A stretch of DNA of 52,975 bases from Planctomycetota bacterium (GCA_029260825.1 JAJDCM010000330.1:1-52975), one strand, 5' to 3'; numbered from the stretch's first letter, positions 25,189-34,417 are shown. Translations and numbers: made by a program. The notes: generated from the letters alone by a model not told the origin.

Positions 25189-25728
25189 CTACTGGGTCAA
25201 AAATTGATCGTAGTAAATCCAATCGATCTTTCCCGGCTCATCCTGGAACAGAATCTCTGTAAACCGTTCAATCATCTCCAGCTTGAGAACGTTCTTGTTG
25301 TCCGATCCGTCCACATCTTCGAGGGTCTTCCCGGAGAGAAGGGTAATGAGACAATCCTTCACCTTGACCTTGTTCTCTTCGATGTCCAGGCCGGTTTGCA
25401 CGACGTCGGGCGCGGAGAACTCGACGGTTAGATTCAACTTCAAGTACCTCCGACCTCCGGTTCCAGCAAGATTCACAAGGAGACCTTCAATCTGGAACTT
25501 AGCCGTCTCCCACAAGGCTTCCGGCGTGACGATCTTCGGATCAACCTTTGCACCGGGATCGCCCTCAACGGCTTCGAGATCTTCACCACTGGAGCTCGCC
25601 GGCAGTAGGAAGTTTGTCACGACAAACGCGGCACCCACGATCACCACCAGGCCGATCGCCGAGGCGATGATCATCCCTTTCCCCTTACCCTTGGGGGCGT
25701 CAAGCCCATCTTCGTCTTTGTCCGCCAT
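25189..25728 (-). CDS. fliL: FliL, stator-associated membrane protein
   Basis: A 179-aa single-pass protein. A cytoplasmic N-terminus is followed by a membrane helix (MIIASAIGLVVIVGAAFVVT, about 20-40) and a periplasmic domain with RYLKLNLTVEF, VKDCLITLLSGKTLEDVDG and a C-terminal VTEILFQDE-type strand. FliL rings surround the stator. It lies between motB and fliM, as is usual. Confidence 0.92.
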   Translation of the reverse strand: MADKDEDGLDAPKGKGKGMIIASAIGLVVIVGAAFVVTNFLLPASSSGEDLEAVEGDPGAKVDPKIVTPEALWETAKFQIEGLLVNLAGTGGRRYLKLNLTVEFSAPDVVQTGLDIEENKVKVKDCLITLLSGKTLEDVDGSDNKNVLKLEMIERFTEILFQDEPGKIDWIYYDQFLTQ

Positions 25729-25745
25729 GGTTTCACTCCTCTTTC

Positions 25746-26447
25746 TTACCGAGAGACGACGATCTCCACCGTTCTACTCCCCTTGGGATCTCGCAATTCA
25801 CTCGATGCCGGCCAGTTGTATCCTCGAAGACTGACATCGCGCTTTGATCCCTTCAACGCAAGACCGTCATAAACGGCTTTAGCACGTTTCAGAGCCAGGC
25901 GGTATGCATCCGACAATCCACCTTCATCATCCGAAGTCAATCCTACGATTTGAATCTTGCCCTTCAGTGCACTCAACGCCTCAAGCATCGCCCGGAGACG
26001 CCTGCGGTCTCCAAACGTCAAAGTCGACTTCCCCTTATCAAAGAAGATGCCGGTGGACAGTTGGACCTGGCCGCCCTTTTCCAGCGTTTCCGCAACATCA
26101 CTTTCAAGAGATTCGTATCCATCTTCCTCAACGTCTGCATCGACGTGATACGTCATATCTTTGTCAACAAAGGGAAGCACTGAGCCCGACTCCGGCTGGA
26201 GGTGCTTCTTCTCGTTCATGTCCCGGCCGCCAGACAGGATGCCGGACAACCCAAGGGTCTTCACGTCTGTTCGGAATGAGCCGATACCCGATTCAAAGGC
26301 AAGCTCTTTCTGCTCCGCCGCCATCGTGGTGAGAATGATGAAGAACGTCAGACACAAGGTCATGATGTCGCAATAGGAAACGAGATAGGCAAGAGTGTTC
26401 TTCCTGCATTCAAGCTCTTTCTCTTTGACCGGTTCTTCTTCCATCAC
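25746..26447 (-). CDS. motB: MotB-type stator protein, diverged copy
   Basis: One of two adjacent MotB-like genes. The single membrane helix carries the ion-binding aspartate (Asp27, SYCDIMTLCLTFFIILTTM). The C-terminal OmpA-like domain is degenerate: a GHTDxxG-type site reads GLTSDDEGG and the terminal NRRVEI box reads SRTVEI, though the arginine-alanine pair (KRAKAV) remains. Peptidoglycan binding may be altered. At 233 aa and coupled to the upstream motB by an overlap, it may pair with it in a mixed stator (inference). Confidence 0.9.
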   Translation of the reverse strand: MMEEEPVKEKELECRKNTLAYLVSYCDIMTLCLTFFIILTTMAAEQKELAFESGIGSFRTDVKTLGLSGILSGGRDMNEKKHLQPESGSVLPFVDKDMTYHVDADVEEDGYESLESDVAETLEKGGQVQLSTGIFFDKGKSTLTFGDRRRLRAMLEALSALKGKIQIVGLTSDDEGGLSDAYRLALKRAKAVYDGLALKGSKRDVSLRGYNWPASSELRDPKGSRTVEIVVSR

Positions 26448-27181
26448 TCTTTCTTTCGAGCGAGGGTTATCTCAAAGCCAACCCTTCGATTCACCGCTCT
26501 TTCCAGTGCATCCTGTCCATCAACCAGGGGGCGATGTTTCCCGAACGATTCGACCGTAATCGCATCGCGTGTAATTTTTCCGACCTCGATCAAGTAGGCC
26601 GCCACGTTAGCGGCTCGTTCGCCGGCAAGATAAAATCCATCCGGATCGGCGAGATGAGTGTCAACATGAGCGTCGCTATGTCCCTGTACAACCACAAGGT
26701 ATGATTCCTGCCTCAGAACGAGAGCCACATCATCCAGAAAGACCCGTTGCTTGCGCGGAATCTTCGCTGAACCTGGCGAGAACTTCATGAGTCGCTCGAC
26801 TTGAATCACTCCATTCTCATCGAGCTTGCTCAGGTCAATCTCCGTCTCGGCGCTCCATTTCTTTGAAAGAAGGTCCACCCGATTCTCAAGCTGCTTGTCG
26901 CCGCTCTTGGAGCGATTTCCCTCATCGTGAGTTTCCGGATGCCGGGGAAAGAGGCTCGCGTCGTTATCCTCCACCGTCCTCTCATGAACCGACCCATCGT
27001 CAAGGACGCCAATCGAGCTGACAAGATAGCTCTTTACCTTTTCAAGACTGCTTGTTTCGATCGTCGAGTAAGTAACAAGGAAGATGAAGAAGCACATCAG
27101 GAGGGTGATCACGTCAGCAAACGTCACCATCCACCGATTGGTTTTTTCTGCCGGATGCGGAGGTTGCTCCTTCTGAGGCAT
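26444..27181 (-). CDS. motB: MotB-type stator protein, canonical copy
   Basis: A 245-aa stator B subunit. The transmembrane helix has the proton/sodium-binding aspartate (Asp23, VTFADVITLLMCFFIFLVTY). The C-terminal OmpA-like peptidoglycan domain is well kept: VVVQGHSDAHVDTH, GERAANVAAYLIEVG and AVNRRVGFEI. It follows motA by 15 bases and overlaps the second motB. The sodium or proton preference cannot be read from the sequence. Confidence 0.95.
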   Translation of the reverse strand: MPQKEQPPHPAEKTNRWMVTFADVITLLMCFFIFLVTYSTIETSSLEKVKSYLVSSIGVLDDGSVHERTVEDNDASLFPRHPETHDEGNRSKSGDKQLENRVDLLSKKWSAETEIDLSKLDENGVIQVERLMKFSPGSAKIPRKQRVFLDDVALVLRQESYLVVVQGHSDAHVDTHLADPDGFYLAGERAANVAAYLIEVGKITRDAITVESFGKHRPLVDGQDALERAVNRRVGFEITLARKKE

Positions 27182-27196
27182 GGCTTCTTCGTACTC

Positions 27197-27964
27197 CTAC
27201 GTACTTTCAACGAGCTTGCGGACCTTCGGAGAAACGAATGCTTTCAGCTTTTCGTGCACGGTCAGAGGTTTGTCTCCGGCCTGAATGGAAAGCACTCCTT
27301 CGATCATGAGTTCCCGGAGAAGATATTCCTCTTTGTCTCTGGCTTCCAGCTTTCCTGCCAGGGGAAGAAACACCAGGTTGGCAGCGATGGCTCCGTAGAA
27401 TGTGGTGAGAAGAGCAACCGCCATCCCGGCGCCGATCTGGCTGGGATCTTCGAGCTGCTGGAGCATCTGCACCAATCCGATCAGGGTTCCGATCATTCCA
27501 AACGCCGGGGCGACGGTTCCCATGGTTTCCAGAATGGCCTTTCCGGTCTTGTGACGCTCCTGGATGTAATCGAGCTCGATCCCCATGATCTTCCGGATCA
27601 CCGTCGGGTCGAAACCGTCGATCACCATTCTCAAGCCCTTGGCCAGGAAGTCATCTTCGATCTCTTCAACCTTCTCCTCGAGGGCAAGCAGGCTATCTCT
27701 TCGAACGATATTCACGTAGTTGACCATCCGGTCAATTTCTTCCCTGGTACTCGGAAGCTTGTGAAGGAGGGTCTTTCGGATGATGCTCATCACCCCAAGA
27801 ACAGCGTTCAGAGGAAAGTAGATCAAGGTCGAAGATATGGTTCCACCCAGAACGATTCCCAGGGACGGAATGTGCAAAAACACTTCGGCACCTGCCCCAC
27901 TCAAAATCGCAAAGATAACGAGGCCGAAGCCGCCGATAATCCCGATTACGGTTGCAATATCCAT
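27197..27964 (-). CDS. motA: MotA, stator channel subunit
   Basis: MotA forms the pentamer around MotB and drives torque by contact with FliG. Four membrane helices are visible (about 1-22, 30-52, 150-172, 180-205). The cytoplasmic loop has RRDSLLALEEKVEEIEDDFL with the conserved Arg/Glu pair that faces FliG, and helix 3 has GTVAPAFGMIGTLIGLVQML. At 255 aa it is normal. There is one motA for two motB genes. Confidence 0.97.
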   Translation of the reverse strand: MDIATVIGIIGGFGLVIFAILSGAGAEVFLHIPSLGIVLGGTISSTLIYFPLNAVLGVMSIIRKTLLHKLPSTREEIDRMVNYVNIVRRDSLLALEEKVEEIEDDFLAKGLRMVIDGFDPTVIRKIMGIELDYIQERHKTGKAILETMGTVAPAFGMIGTLIGLVQMLQQLEDPSQIGAGMAVALLTTFYGAIAANLVFLPLAGKLEARDKEEYLLRELMIEGVLSIQAGDKPLTVHEKLKAFVSPKVRKLVEST

Positions 27965-27973
27965 GATCAGTAC

Positions 27974-28762
27974 CTATTCCGGGGGTTTGAGCTGTGCCTC
28001 TTGCACCATACTCTTGAGCCTCATCGAGAGGGTCGCCGCTCGTACCGCATCCATCTGTGAAAGAGCCTCTGCCGCCGAACGAGGATTCATCGTGGAAAGA
28101 AGCTTTGCCGCCTCCACTTCGTCCATTTGCTCCACGGCCTTGGCCACGGCGTCTGCCGCCATACCCTCATAGATCGTGGCGAGGTTCTTCAAGCTGTCTT
28201 GCTCGTTCTCTCTGAGAATAATCACCGTCTCATGAATCCGTCTCTTCTCGACCTGAACCTCTTCGCTGAGTGATTCCAGGTTTTCGAGGGAGGACTCAAG
28301 ATCCGACCATCGAAGATCCAGGCCTTGACGCATCGTCAAGAGCTCAGCCCTGTCTTCCTCCAATCCACGGGCGTTTTCCTGAGTCGCGTGGAGAGCGGTT
28401 TGCAACTCCTCGACCAGCTCCTTCAGTTCCTCGGCGGAAAAGCCCGACGGCAGCTTGAACGCACGGACTGAACGCCTGTAGAGCTCAGCAAATGCGTCCG
28501 GAGGCACCTCTTCCTTATCGAGTACTTTCTCCTCCCCGCTTGAGTTCCCTTTACCTTCAACTCCGGACTCATCTTCGGATAAGGCATTACTTTCACCTTC
28601 TCCGACCTTCGGATCATCCGTCACCTCTCCCGGCTCGGAGTCAAGCAAAGAGGAGTTCAGACGCCCCTGAGCGGAAAGGATGCCCATGGTTGCCACGATG
28701 AAGAGGACAATGCTCCCCCCGCTCACGAGCAACGTATGCAATACGACCTTCATTGTTTCCAA
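27974..28762 (-). CDS. motE: MotE-like coiled-coil protein (MgtE-N type)
   Basis: A 262-aa protein with one N-terminal membrane helix (about 10-30, TLLVSGGSIVLFIVATMGIL), an acidic linker, a coiled coil (about 105-190) and a C-terminal helical repeat, LATIYEGMAADAVAKAVEQM followed by AAKLLSTMNPRSAAEALSQM. The end resembles the MgtE N-terminal domain, typical of MotE-like proteins encoded beside fliJ and motA, which bring MotC or similar partners to the motor. The role here is by analogy. The gene is 18 bases after fliJ. Confidence 0.8.
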   Translation of the reverse strand: METMKVVLHTLLVSGGSIVLFIVATMGILSAQGRLNSSLLDSEPGEVTDDPKVGEGESNALSEDESGVEGKGNSSGEEKVLDKEEVPPDAFAELYRRSVRAFKLPSGFSAEELKELVEELQTALHATQENARGLEEDRAELLTMRQGLDLRWSDLESSLENLESLSEEVQVEKRRIHETVIILRENEQDSLKNLATIYEGMAADAVAKAVEQMDEVEAAKLLSTMNPRSAAEALSQMDAVRAATLSMRLKSMVQEAQLKPPE

Positions 28763-28780
28763 CCTCCTCCGGTCATCGGC

Positions 28781-29254
28781 CTAACTCCACGGGTCGGATC
28801 CCCGCTCCGATGAGCGTCGAAAGAACTGATTTCTTGCCATTTCATCTGTCACAAGCTGTTCTTTTCTTGCTCTCGTTGCACGCTCGGCCTTACGAGCCTT
28901 TTCCAGTATTCTCTCGATCTTCTTTCGTTCGATCCGGGCCTGACTCAAACGAAGAAGCAATGCATCTTTCTGTTTCTGCTTCTTGTCCCGCTCCACCTGA
29001 ACCGTACCGATCAAGGCTTCAACCCGACCACGAAAGACCTCTTTTCGAATCACTTCCTTGGAAAGGTGGGCCGGCGTGCCGAACAAAACAACGTCCGTCT
29101 TGCTGTTCTCTCGGATTCGAGACTCAAGGGCATTCATCTCCGCCTCCTGCTCTTTCAAGACGGCGTCGATGGCCAGGATGTCGATTTCTATCTTCTTTTC
29201 CTGGGCGATCCTTAAATCCACCAGACGCCCGATTCTCCTGGCACGGTCGCTCAT
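28781..29254 (-). CDS. fliJ: FliJ, export-apparatus coiled-coil protein
   Basis: FliJ is the central stalk of the FliI ATPase ring. A 157-aa all-helical, charged protein (RIGRLVDLRIAQEKKIEIDI and on) in two long helices. Its start overlaps the fliI stop. Family sequences vary strongly, so the call rests mainly on length, coiled coil and position. Confidence 0.88.
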   Translation of the reverse strand: MSDRARRIGRLVDLRIAQEKKIEIDILAIDAVLKEQEAEMNALESRIRENSKTDVVLFGTPAHLSKEVIRKEVFRGRVEALIGTVQVERDKKQKQKDALLLRLSQARIERKKIERILEKARKAERATRARKEQLVTDEMARNQFFRRSSERGSDPWS

Positions 29255-30576
29255 CGGACTCCCGCCATCAATGTCGTCAGGGCCGATACCGTCTCTTCAT
29301 GGCTGCGGACCTCTTGGTCATCTTGCTGAAGAAAGGTCTTCATCTTGTCCATCATCTTCACCGCCCGGTCCAGGACCGGATTAGCACCGCGCTTGTAGGC
29401 TCCGATTTGAATCAGATCTTCGTTCGCCTTGTAAGTGGCGTAGAGCTCCTTGAACTTGCGAGCACTCACCTTGTGTTCCTCACTGATCAGATCGTTCATT
29501 GCCCGGCTTACGCTCGAAAGGACATCCACCGAGGGATAATGTTGCTGCTCCGCCAGATCCCTCGAAAGAACGACGTGACCATCGAGAAGCGCTCGCAGGG
29601 CGTCGGCAATGGGGTCCGCCATGTCATCTCCTTCGACGAGGACGGTCATCAGACAGGAGGCACTCCCCTTGTCCGAGTTCCCCAGTCGCTCGATGACCCT
29701 TGGCAGCTCTCCAAAGACAGAAGGAGGATAACCTTTCATGGTCGGGGGCTCCCCTCGCATGAGACCGGTCTCTCTTACCGCATAGGCGAATCGAGTCATG
29801 GAGTCCATGATGAACAGGACGTCTTCCCCCTGATCCCGGAAATACTCGGCAATTGCTACCGCGAGAAACGTCGCCCGATACCGCTGCTGAGCAGGAGTAT
29901 CGGAAGTCGCCACAATGACCACCGATCGAGCCATCCCTTCCGGTCCGAGATTCTTCTCCACGAAAGACCGAACTTCCAGCCCACGCTCTCCGATCAAGGC
30001 AATCACGTTGATCGAAGCCGCCGAATCCCGAGCAATCTTCCCGAGGAGAGTACTCTTCCCCACTCCACCACCGGCAAAGATACCGATTCTCTGTCCTTTC
30101 CCGATCGTCAACAGACCATCAAGAGAAGACACGCCAGTAGAAAGACAGTCTTGAATGGGTCGACGCGTCATCGGATTCGGTGAGCTACCTCCGCAATACA
30201 CCCTCTCTGCCGACTCCGGTTTGGGACCTCCGTCCATGGGACGACCCAAGCCATCCAGGACTCGACCAAGGAGATGACGGCCCACCGGAAGGCTCAGAGG
30301 CTCGCCCACCAGCTCAACAATGGTCGATGGCCCGGCGGTTCCTACGTCTTCAAGAGGGAGGAAGACCACTCGATCTCCATCAAGCGCAACTGCTTCAACC
30401 AGCGACTGAGACTCGGATCCATTGGTAAGTAGGGCGAGATCTCCAAGATTTGCCTCGATGCCTCGGCAGATCATGCTGTCTCCCGAGACACGATAAAGCC
30501 GGCCACGCTCTCGAACAACTCGAGCTCGCGACACCCGTTCATGGGCCCAATCAAGATTCAGAAGTTTCTCGTTCAT
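29251..30576 (-). CDS. fliI: FliI, flagellar export ATPase
   Basis: A 441-aa F1-type ATPase that helps unfold and deliver export substrates. Walker A is AGGGVGKST (residues 168-176), where GSGVGKST is more usual. Other motifs: IALIGERGLEVRSFVE, VLFIMDSMTRFAYAVRE (Walker B) and PSVFGELPRVIERLGNS. The N-terminal beta domain and C-terminal helical part are complete. The start lies 26 bases inside the end of fliH. Confidence 0.98.
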   Translation of the reverse strand: MNEKLLNLDWAHERVSRARVVRERGRLYRVSGDSMICRGIEANLGDLALLTNGSESQSLVEAVALDGDRVVFLPLEDVGTAGPSTIVELVGEPLSLPVGRHLLGRVLDGLGRPMDGGPKPESAERVYCGGSSPNPMTRRPIQDCLSTGVSSLDGLLTIGKGQRIGIFAGGGVGKSTLLGKIARDSAASINVIALIGERGLEVRSFVEKNLGPEGMARSVVIVATSDTPAQQRYRATFLAVAIAEYFRDQGEDVLFIMDSMTRFAYAVRETGLMRGEPPTMKGYPPSVFGELPRVIERLGNSDKGSASCLMTVLVEGDDMADPIADALRALLDGHVVLSRDLAEQQHYPSVDVLSSVSRAMNDLISEEHKVSARKFKELYATYKANEDLIQIGAYKRGANPVLDRAVKMMDKMKTFLQQDDQEVRSHEETVSALTTLMAGVR

Positions 30577-31135
30577 CGCGGACGAGCACCTCCTCTAGTT
30601 TCTCGATGCCTCGTCGCCAATCCGACTGCATGACGACATGGGGAGTCTGGAGAGAGAATTGTCCCGACGAAAGAGCCGGATCGGACTCGATCTCGATGGA
30701 TTCCCAGTCTTCTGGTTGATGTTCCTTGAGCTCTTCGGACAACCTGTCCGCATCAGCCTTGCTCAGTTTCAAAGTCGAGCTATTTCGGCTCAACTCCGGC
30801 ACCCGCACAAGCAAGCTTTCGACGAGTTTGGTCACACGGAAACGACCGCCCTCAACGTCCTGAGCAAGCACCTTCTTGATGAGAGCCAGGCTCAATTCAA
30901 TGACCGCATCCTGCACTTCAGTGGCGATCTTTTGCGTCACCGCCGAAAGCTCCGCGGCCGCCCTTTGCAGCAACTCGGCCGCGCCTTCCAAAGCCTCCAT
31001 GCGCTTCAATTCCTCTGCCCGTTGAGCATCCTTTAGCCCGGGGATGATCTGTTCACACAGTTCAACCCCCGCCGATGCCTTGAGCATCTGGAGATCCTGA
31101 TCAAAACTTACCTGAAGACGATGCTCCGCCATCAT
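30551..31135 (-). CDS. fliH: FliH, regulator of the export ATPase
   Basis: FliH dimerises as the peripheral stalk that links FliI to FliN. The 194-aa protein is helical and shows EELKRMEALEGAAELLQRAA then LSLALIKKVLAQDVEGGRFRV, with the C-terminal end LQTPHVVMQSDWRRGIEKLE. Overlap with fliG and fliI supports coupling. Identification is by position and the C-terminal pattern. Confidence 0.9.
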   Translation of the reverse strand: MMAEHRLQVSFDQDLQMLKASAGVELCEQIIPGLKDAQRAEELKRMEALEGAAELLQRAAAELSAVTQKIATEVQDAVIELSLALIKKVLAQDVEGGRFRVTKLVESLLVRVPELSRNSSTLKLSKADADRLSEELKEHQPEDWESIEIESDPALSSGQFSLQTPHVVMQSDWRRGIEKLEEVLVRDERETSES

Positions 31136-32145
31136 TTCCTCGTCCGGTTGATCTTCACTTCACCCGCTTCGATGAGTGATCGCGCCTTCTCGGCAATGCT
31201 CTTTTGACACTCATGAATATCGGCAATCGGTATCGAACCCATGGTCTCCTGCTCTTCTTCGATCTGCTTCTTGACTCGAGATGAAAGGTTGTCAAGAATA
31301 TGCTTTTCCACCTTGCTGTTCGCGACCTTCAGGGCCAGGCCAAGCTCTCGCACATCGAAATCCATCAGGAGCTTTGGCATCGCTCGCTTGTCAATCAAGA
31401 TGATGTCGTCAAAGGTGAACATGAGTTCATTGATCTGCTGGGTGAGATCGGCGTCAACCTTGGAAATCGCTTCCAACACGCTCTTGTCGATGGATCCTTC
31501 TTGCATGGAAAGTACTTCCGCCACCAACCTCAGTCTCTGGGACTTGCCATCTTCGAACGCGCTTGACTTGAGGATCTCTTCTTCTTCCTGATCACTGATC
31601 TCTGCAAGGACACGACAAGCAAGCCCGGAAGGCGGTCTTTCAAGAAGAGCCATCCGGCGAAAAACCTCGATGCGCTTCGTCTCTTCCAACCGATCCATCA
31701 GGGCACTCGCCCGACTTGAGGGCAAGCTCGCCAGCAATATCGCAGCAACCTGAGGGTGCTCAACTTCTACGAGCGACCCCATTTTCTCCGGTGAAAACTG
31801 GTGGATCGGAGCCAGGGGAGTGACGGCTTCATCGACATCTTCAACCTTCTGAAGAACCGCTCCCCCTTCCGCCTCGCCAAAGGCTTCACTGAAGGACTTC
31901 TTCAGAAGATTCTTGACCCCGCTAAGATCGACGTTACGCCGGGTGTCGGCGCCAAGCTTGACCGCGAACTCCTTGACAACGTCATCGTATTCGTTGGGAT
32001 TGAGCTCACTCTCGGCGAGCTCAACCATGATCTTCCCCATTCGTACAGCGGTCTCCTTGGGAAGACGCTTCATCAAAATGCCGACTGACTTCGGATCGAG
32101 AGTCATCAATAGCATGGCGCCCTTTTGGGCTTTGCTCAGCTTCAT
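31132..32145 (-). CDS. fliG: FliG, rotor torque protein
   Basis: FliG takes torque from MotA. The N-terminal FliF-binding part KLSKAQKGAMLLMTLDPKSV, the middle EHPQVAAILLASLPSSRASA (EHPQ motif) and the C-terminal torque helix MPKLLMDFDVRELGLALK are all present. The charged residues of the torque helix (Asp, Arg, Glu) fit the family. At 337 aa it is full length. ATGA overlaps join it to fliF and fliH. Confidence 0.97.
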   Translation of the reverse strand: MKLSKAQKGAMLLMTLDPKSVGILMKRLPKETAVRMGKIMVELAESELNPNEYDDVVKEFAVKLGADTRRNVDLSGVKNLLKKSFSEAFGEAEGGAVLQKVEDVDEAVTPLAPIHQFSPEKMGSLVEVEHPQVAAILLASLPSSRASALMDRLEETKRIEVFRRMALLERPPSGLACRVLAEISDQEEEEILKSSAFEDGKSQRLRLVAEVLSMQEGSIDKSVLEAISKVDADLTQQINELMFTFDDIILIDKRAMPKLLMDFDVRELGLALKVANSKVEKHILDNLSSRVKKQIEEEQETMGSIPIADIHECQKSIAEKARSLIEAGEVKINRTRK

Positions 32146-33647
32146 GACGCCGCCGGCTCATCGGACACCCAGCTTTCCAACATCTGGACGGCCTCGTTCG
32201 GATCCTCTTCGATGATCTTCATCACCATGTCTCGGACATCGGGTTCGTCGGACTTGGGCGCATTCCGCTCCAGAAGAGCCGCGGCCTCACCAAACTTCGA
32301 CGCACCAAGCTTCTTCTTGTTCTTCTTGAGCATTCCTCTCAGAAGGATGAAGACAACAAGAAACGTGATCAACACAACGCCATACCGGACGATCTCGGCG
32401 ATATCCACGCCGGAGAAGAAACTGGCTTCAACTGCCTCCACAACCTCCGGCACAGCAAATTTGGCGGTTGTCCCAACGATCGTATCACCGCGCTTCTCAT
32501 CGACTCCAACGCAGTTCTGCACCACCTTCATCAAGTCGTTGAGGCTCTCGGCTAGTGACTCATCAACAACCAGGCTCACCGCCAGGCGTTCGATCCGGAT
32601 CCCATCCTTCACAACCCGTTGAATCGTCTTGTTGATCTCGTAGGTCGTTTCCCTGTCCTTTGAGACATCCGATTGGGTTTCGGGTACAGTTGGCGGAGAT
32701 GCACCGGTTCTCGCTCCTGCGCCGGTTGCTCCGGTTCGCGATCCTCTCGACACTTCACTGCTGTTGATCGTCTCGGACCGAACGACCTGTCCTTCCGGAT
32801 CATAGGTCTCGGTCGTTGATTCCTTTTTTTCGAAGTCGAGCTGAACGCTCACTCGGACCGCAGTCAAACCCTCGCCAACCGAGTCACCGAGTATCCCCTG
32901 AGCCTTCTCCCGCAGATAGTTCTCGACTTCTTTTTGAATCTCGATCTGACTCGATGCCATCAGAACCCCGGACTGGTCCATCGTCTGGCTCAAAACATTT
33001 CCAGAGCTATCCAGAATTGTGACGTTACTCGGAGTCAGTCCTTCAACCGAACCGGCGACAAGATGGGCAATACCGGACACCGATTCCGGATCCAGAGGAC
33101 TGATTCCGGCCAGGATCAGCATGACCGATGCAGTGACGGGCTTTTCCTTGCCGATGAATACGCTTGGCTTGGGCCTTGCCAGATGAACGGTGGCGGAGCG
33201 AATCGTCTTCATCTTGCTGATGGTTCGAGAGAGCTCCCCTTCCAGGGCTCGATTGAAATTAACGTTCTGGAGAAAATCCGTCAGCCCGAATCCAGATTCA
33301 TCGAAAAGCTCGTATCCCTTTCCCTCACCCGCGGGGATTCCTTCTTTGGACAGCTTGAGACGCGTATCGTGCACCAGCTCCGCGGGAACGAGGATTCCCG
33401 TTCCGTTATCGGATATCTCGTAGGGAATTCCCTGACTATCAAGCTCCCCGACGACACGCCCGGCGTCTTCCTCGCTCAGGTTCGAATAGAGGAGACGGAA
33501 TGAAGTCCCACTGGCCCACACCGCAAGCAAGATGACCCCCGTCATCACTCCCGTGGTGACGAAGAACAGGGTGATCTTCTGGGATGCGGATATCGAATCC
33601 ATCCCTTTTCGAACAGCCTTCCACGTCGTGTCAAAGCTAAGCGCCAC
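32142..33647 (-). CDS. fliF: FliF, MS-ring protein
   Basis: FliF builds the MS-ring, the basis of the rotor. Two membrane helices are visible (about 24-47 and 430-452) around the periplasmic ring-building domains (LYSNLSEEDAGRVVGELDSQ and IPYEISDNGTGILVPAELV). The C-terminal FliG-binding tail has MVMKIIEEDPNEAVQMLESW. At 501 aa it is normal. Nineteen bases after fliE. Confidence 0.97.
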   Translation of the reverse strand: MALSFDTTWKAVRKGMDSISASQKITLFFVTTGVMTGVILLAVWASGTSFRLLYSNLSEEDAGRVVGELDSQGIPYEISDNGTGILVPAELVHDTRLKLSKEGIPAGEGKGYELFDESGFGLTDFLQNVNFNRALEGELSRTISKMKTIRSATVHLARPKPSVFIGKEKPVTASVMLILAGISPLDPESVSGIAHLVAGSVEGLTPSNVTILDSSGNVLSQTMDQSGVLMASSQIEIQKEVENYLREKAQGILGDSVGEGLTAVRVSVQLDFEKKESTTETYDPEGQVVRSETINSSEVSRGSRTGATGAGARTGASPPTVPETQSDVSKDRETTYEINKTIQRVVKDGIRIERLAVSLVVDESLAESLNDLMKVVQNCVGVDEKRGDTIVGTTAKFAVPEVVEAVEASFFSGVDIAEIVRYGVVLITFLVVFILLRGMLKKNKKKLGASKFGEAAALLERNAPKSDEPDVRDMVMKIIEEDPNEAVQMLESWVSDEPAAS

Positions 33648-33666
33648 GAACTGACCTCCAGGTCAA

Positions 33667-33963
33667 CTAGACCGACATGCGGTTGATCTCTTGATACGCC
33701 TCGATCATCTTGTTTCGTACTTCCATCATGAACCGAAAGCTCAATTCCGCCTTGTTGATCCCGAGCATGACGTTGTGAATGTCCTGCTCCTTCCCATCAA
33801 CAAAATCCACCACGGTCTGATCTGCTTTCAGCTGAAACTCGTTGGTTGACGTAGCAACCTTTTTCAGCAAATCGCCGAACCCTTCGGCCTTCTGGGGTTT
33901 TGACAGCCCATCTGTTTTGAGAGGTCCCGCTTCCACGGCACGTCTTACTGATTCGATGTCCAT
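33667..33963 (-). CDS. fliE: FliE, MS-ring to rod adapter
   Basis: FliE connects FliF to the proximal rod. The 98-aa helical protein has GFGDLLKKVATSTNEFQL, ADQTVVDFVDGKEQDIHNVM and the signature end INKAELSFRFMMEVRNKMIE, AYQEINRMSV. It lies four bases after flgC. A second FliE-like protein is encoded after flgL. Confidence 0.96.
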   Translation of the reverse strand: MDIESVRRAVEAGPLKTDGLSKPQKAEGFGDLLKKVATSTNEFQLKADQTVVDFVDGKEQDIHNVMLGINKAELSFRFMMEVRNKMIEAYQEINRMSV

Positions 33964-33967
33964 CGCC

Positions 33968-34387
33968 CTACCTTCCTAATCCCAAGGTCCTCTCGACCAT
34001 CTGCTTCATGATTCCCGCCGCGGCAAGATTGGCCTCGTAAGCACGAATGGCGGTGATCATGTCCGTCATCTCGAACGCGATATTCACATTCGGCATCTTC
34101 ACAAAACCCTTTTCATCTGCATGGGGGTGGTTTGGAAGATGAACGGACACAAATGGCGATGTGTCTTCAACAACTCTTGTGACCTGAACACCACCCGGCT
34201 CTCCATTCTTCAAGTCCTCCATGATCGTCTCGAAAAGAACTTCCTGACGACGATACGGAAGGCCGTTGGGTCCCTGAGTAACCCGGGCGTTCGCAATGTT
34301 CTGAGCGATCACGTCGAGCCGAGTTCGCTCACTCGACATCCCCGAACCGCTCGTCTTCATTCCGCGAAAGATGCTGCTCCAGTCCAT
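33968..34387 (-). CDS. flgC: FlgC, proximal rod protein
   Basis: The 139-aa rod protein has SGSGMSSERTRLDVIAQNIA, NARVTQGPNGLPYRRQEVLF and the C-terminal helix VNIAFEMTDMITAIRAYEAN. It sits 30 bases after flgB and four before fliE, the standard flgBC-fliE order. Confidence 0.96.
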   Translation of the reverse strand: MDWSSIFRGMKTSGSGMSSERTRLDVIAQNIANARVTQGPNGLPYRRQEVLFETIMEDLKNGEPGGVQVTRVVEDTSPFVSVHLPNHPHADEKGFVKMPNVNIAFEMTDMITAIRAYEANLAAAGIMKQMVERTLGLGR

Positions 34388-34417
34388 GACGCTATCCTAT
34401 CTGGTGGGGTTGAATCA

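Noticed and set aside
26927..28060. Long plus-strand open frame (377 codons) opposite motA and motB
   Set aside because: The minus strand encodes unmistakable MotA and MotB; the plus frame is a His/Arg-rich mirror product without recognisable protein features.
28753..30183. Long plus-strand open frame (476 codons) opposite fliI and fliJ
   Set aside because: fliI is certain on the minus strand; the antisense frame is Ser/Arg/Pro-rich and has no SD.
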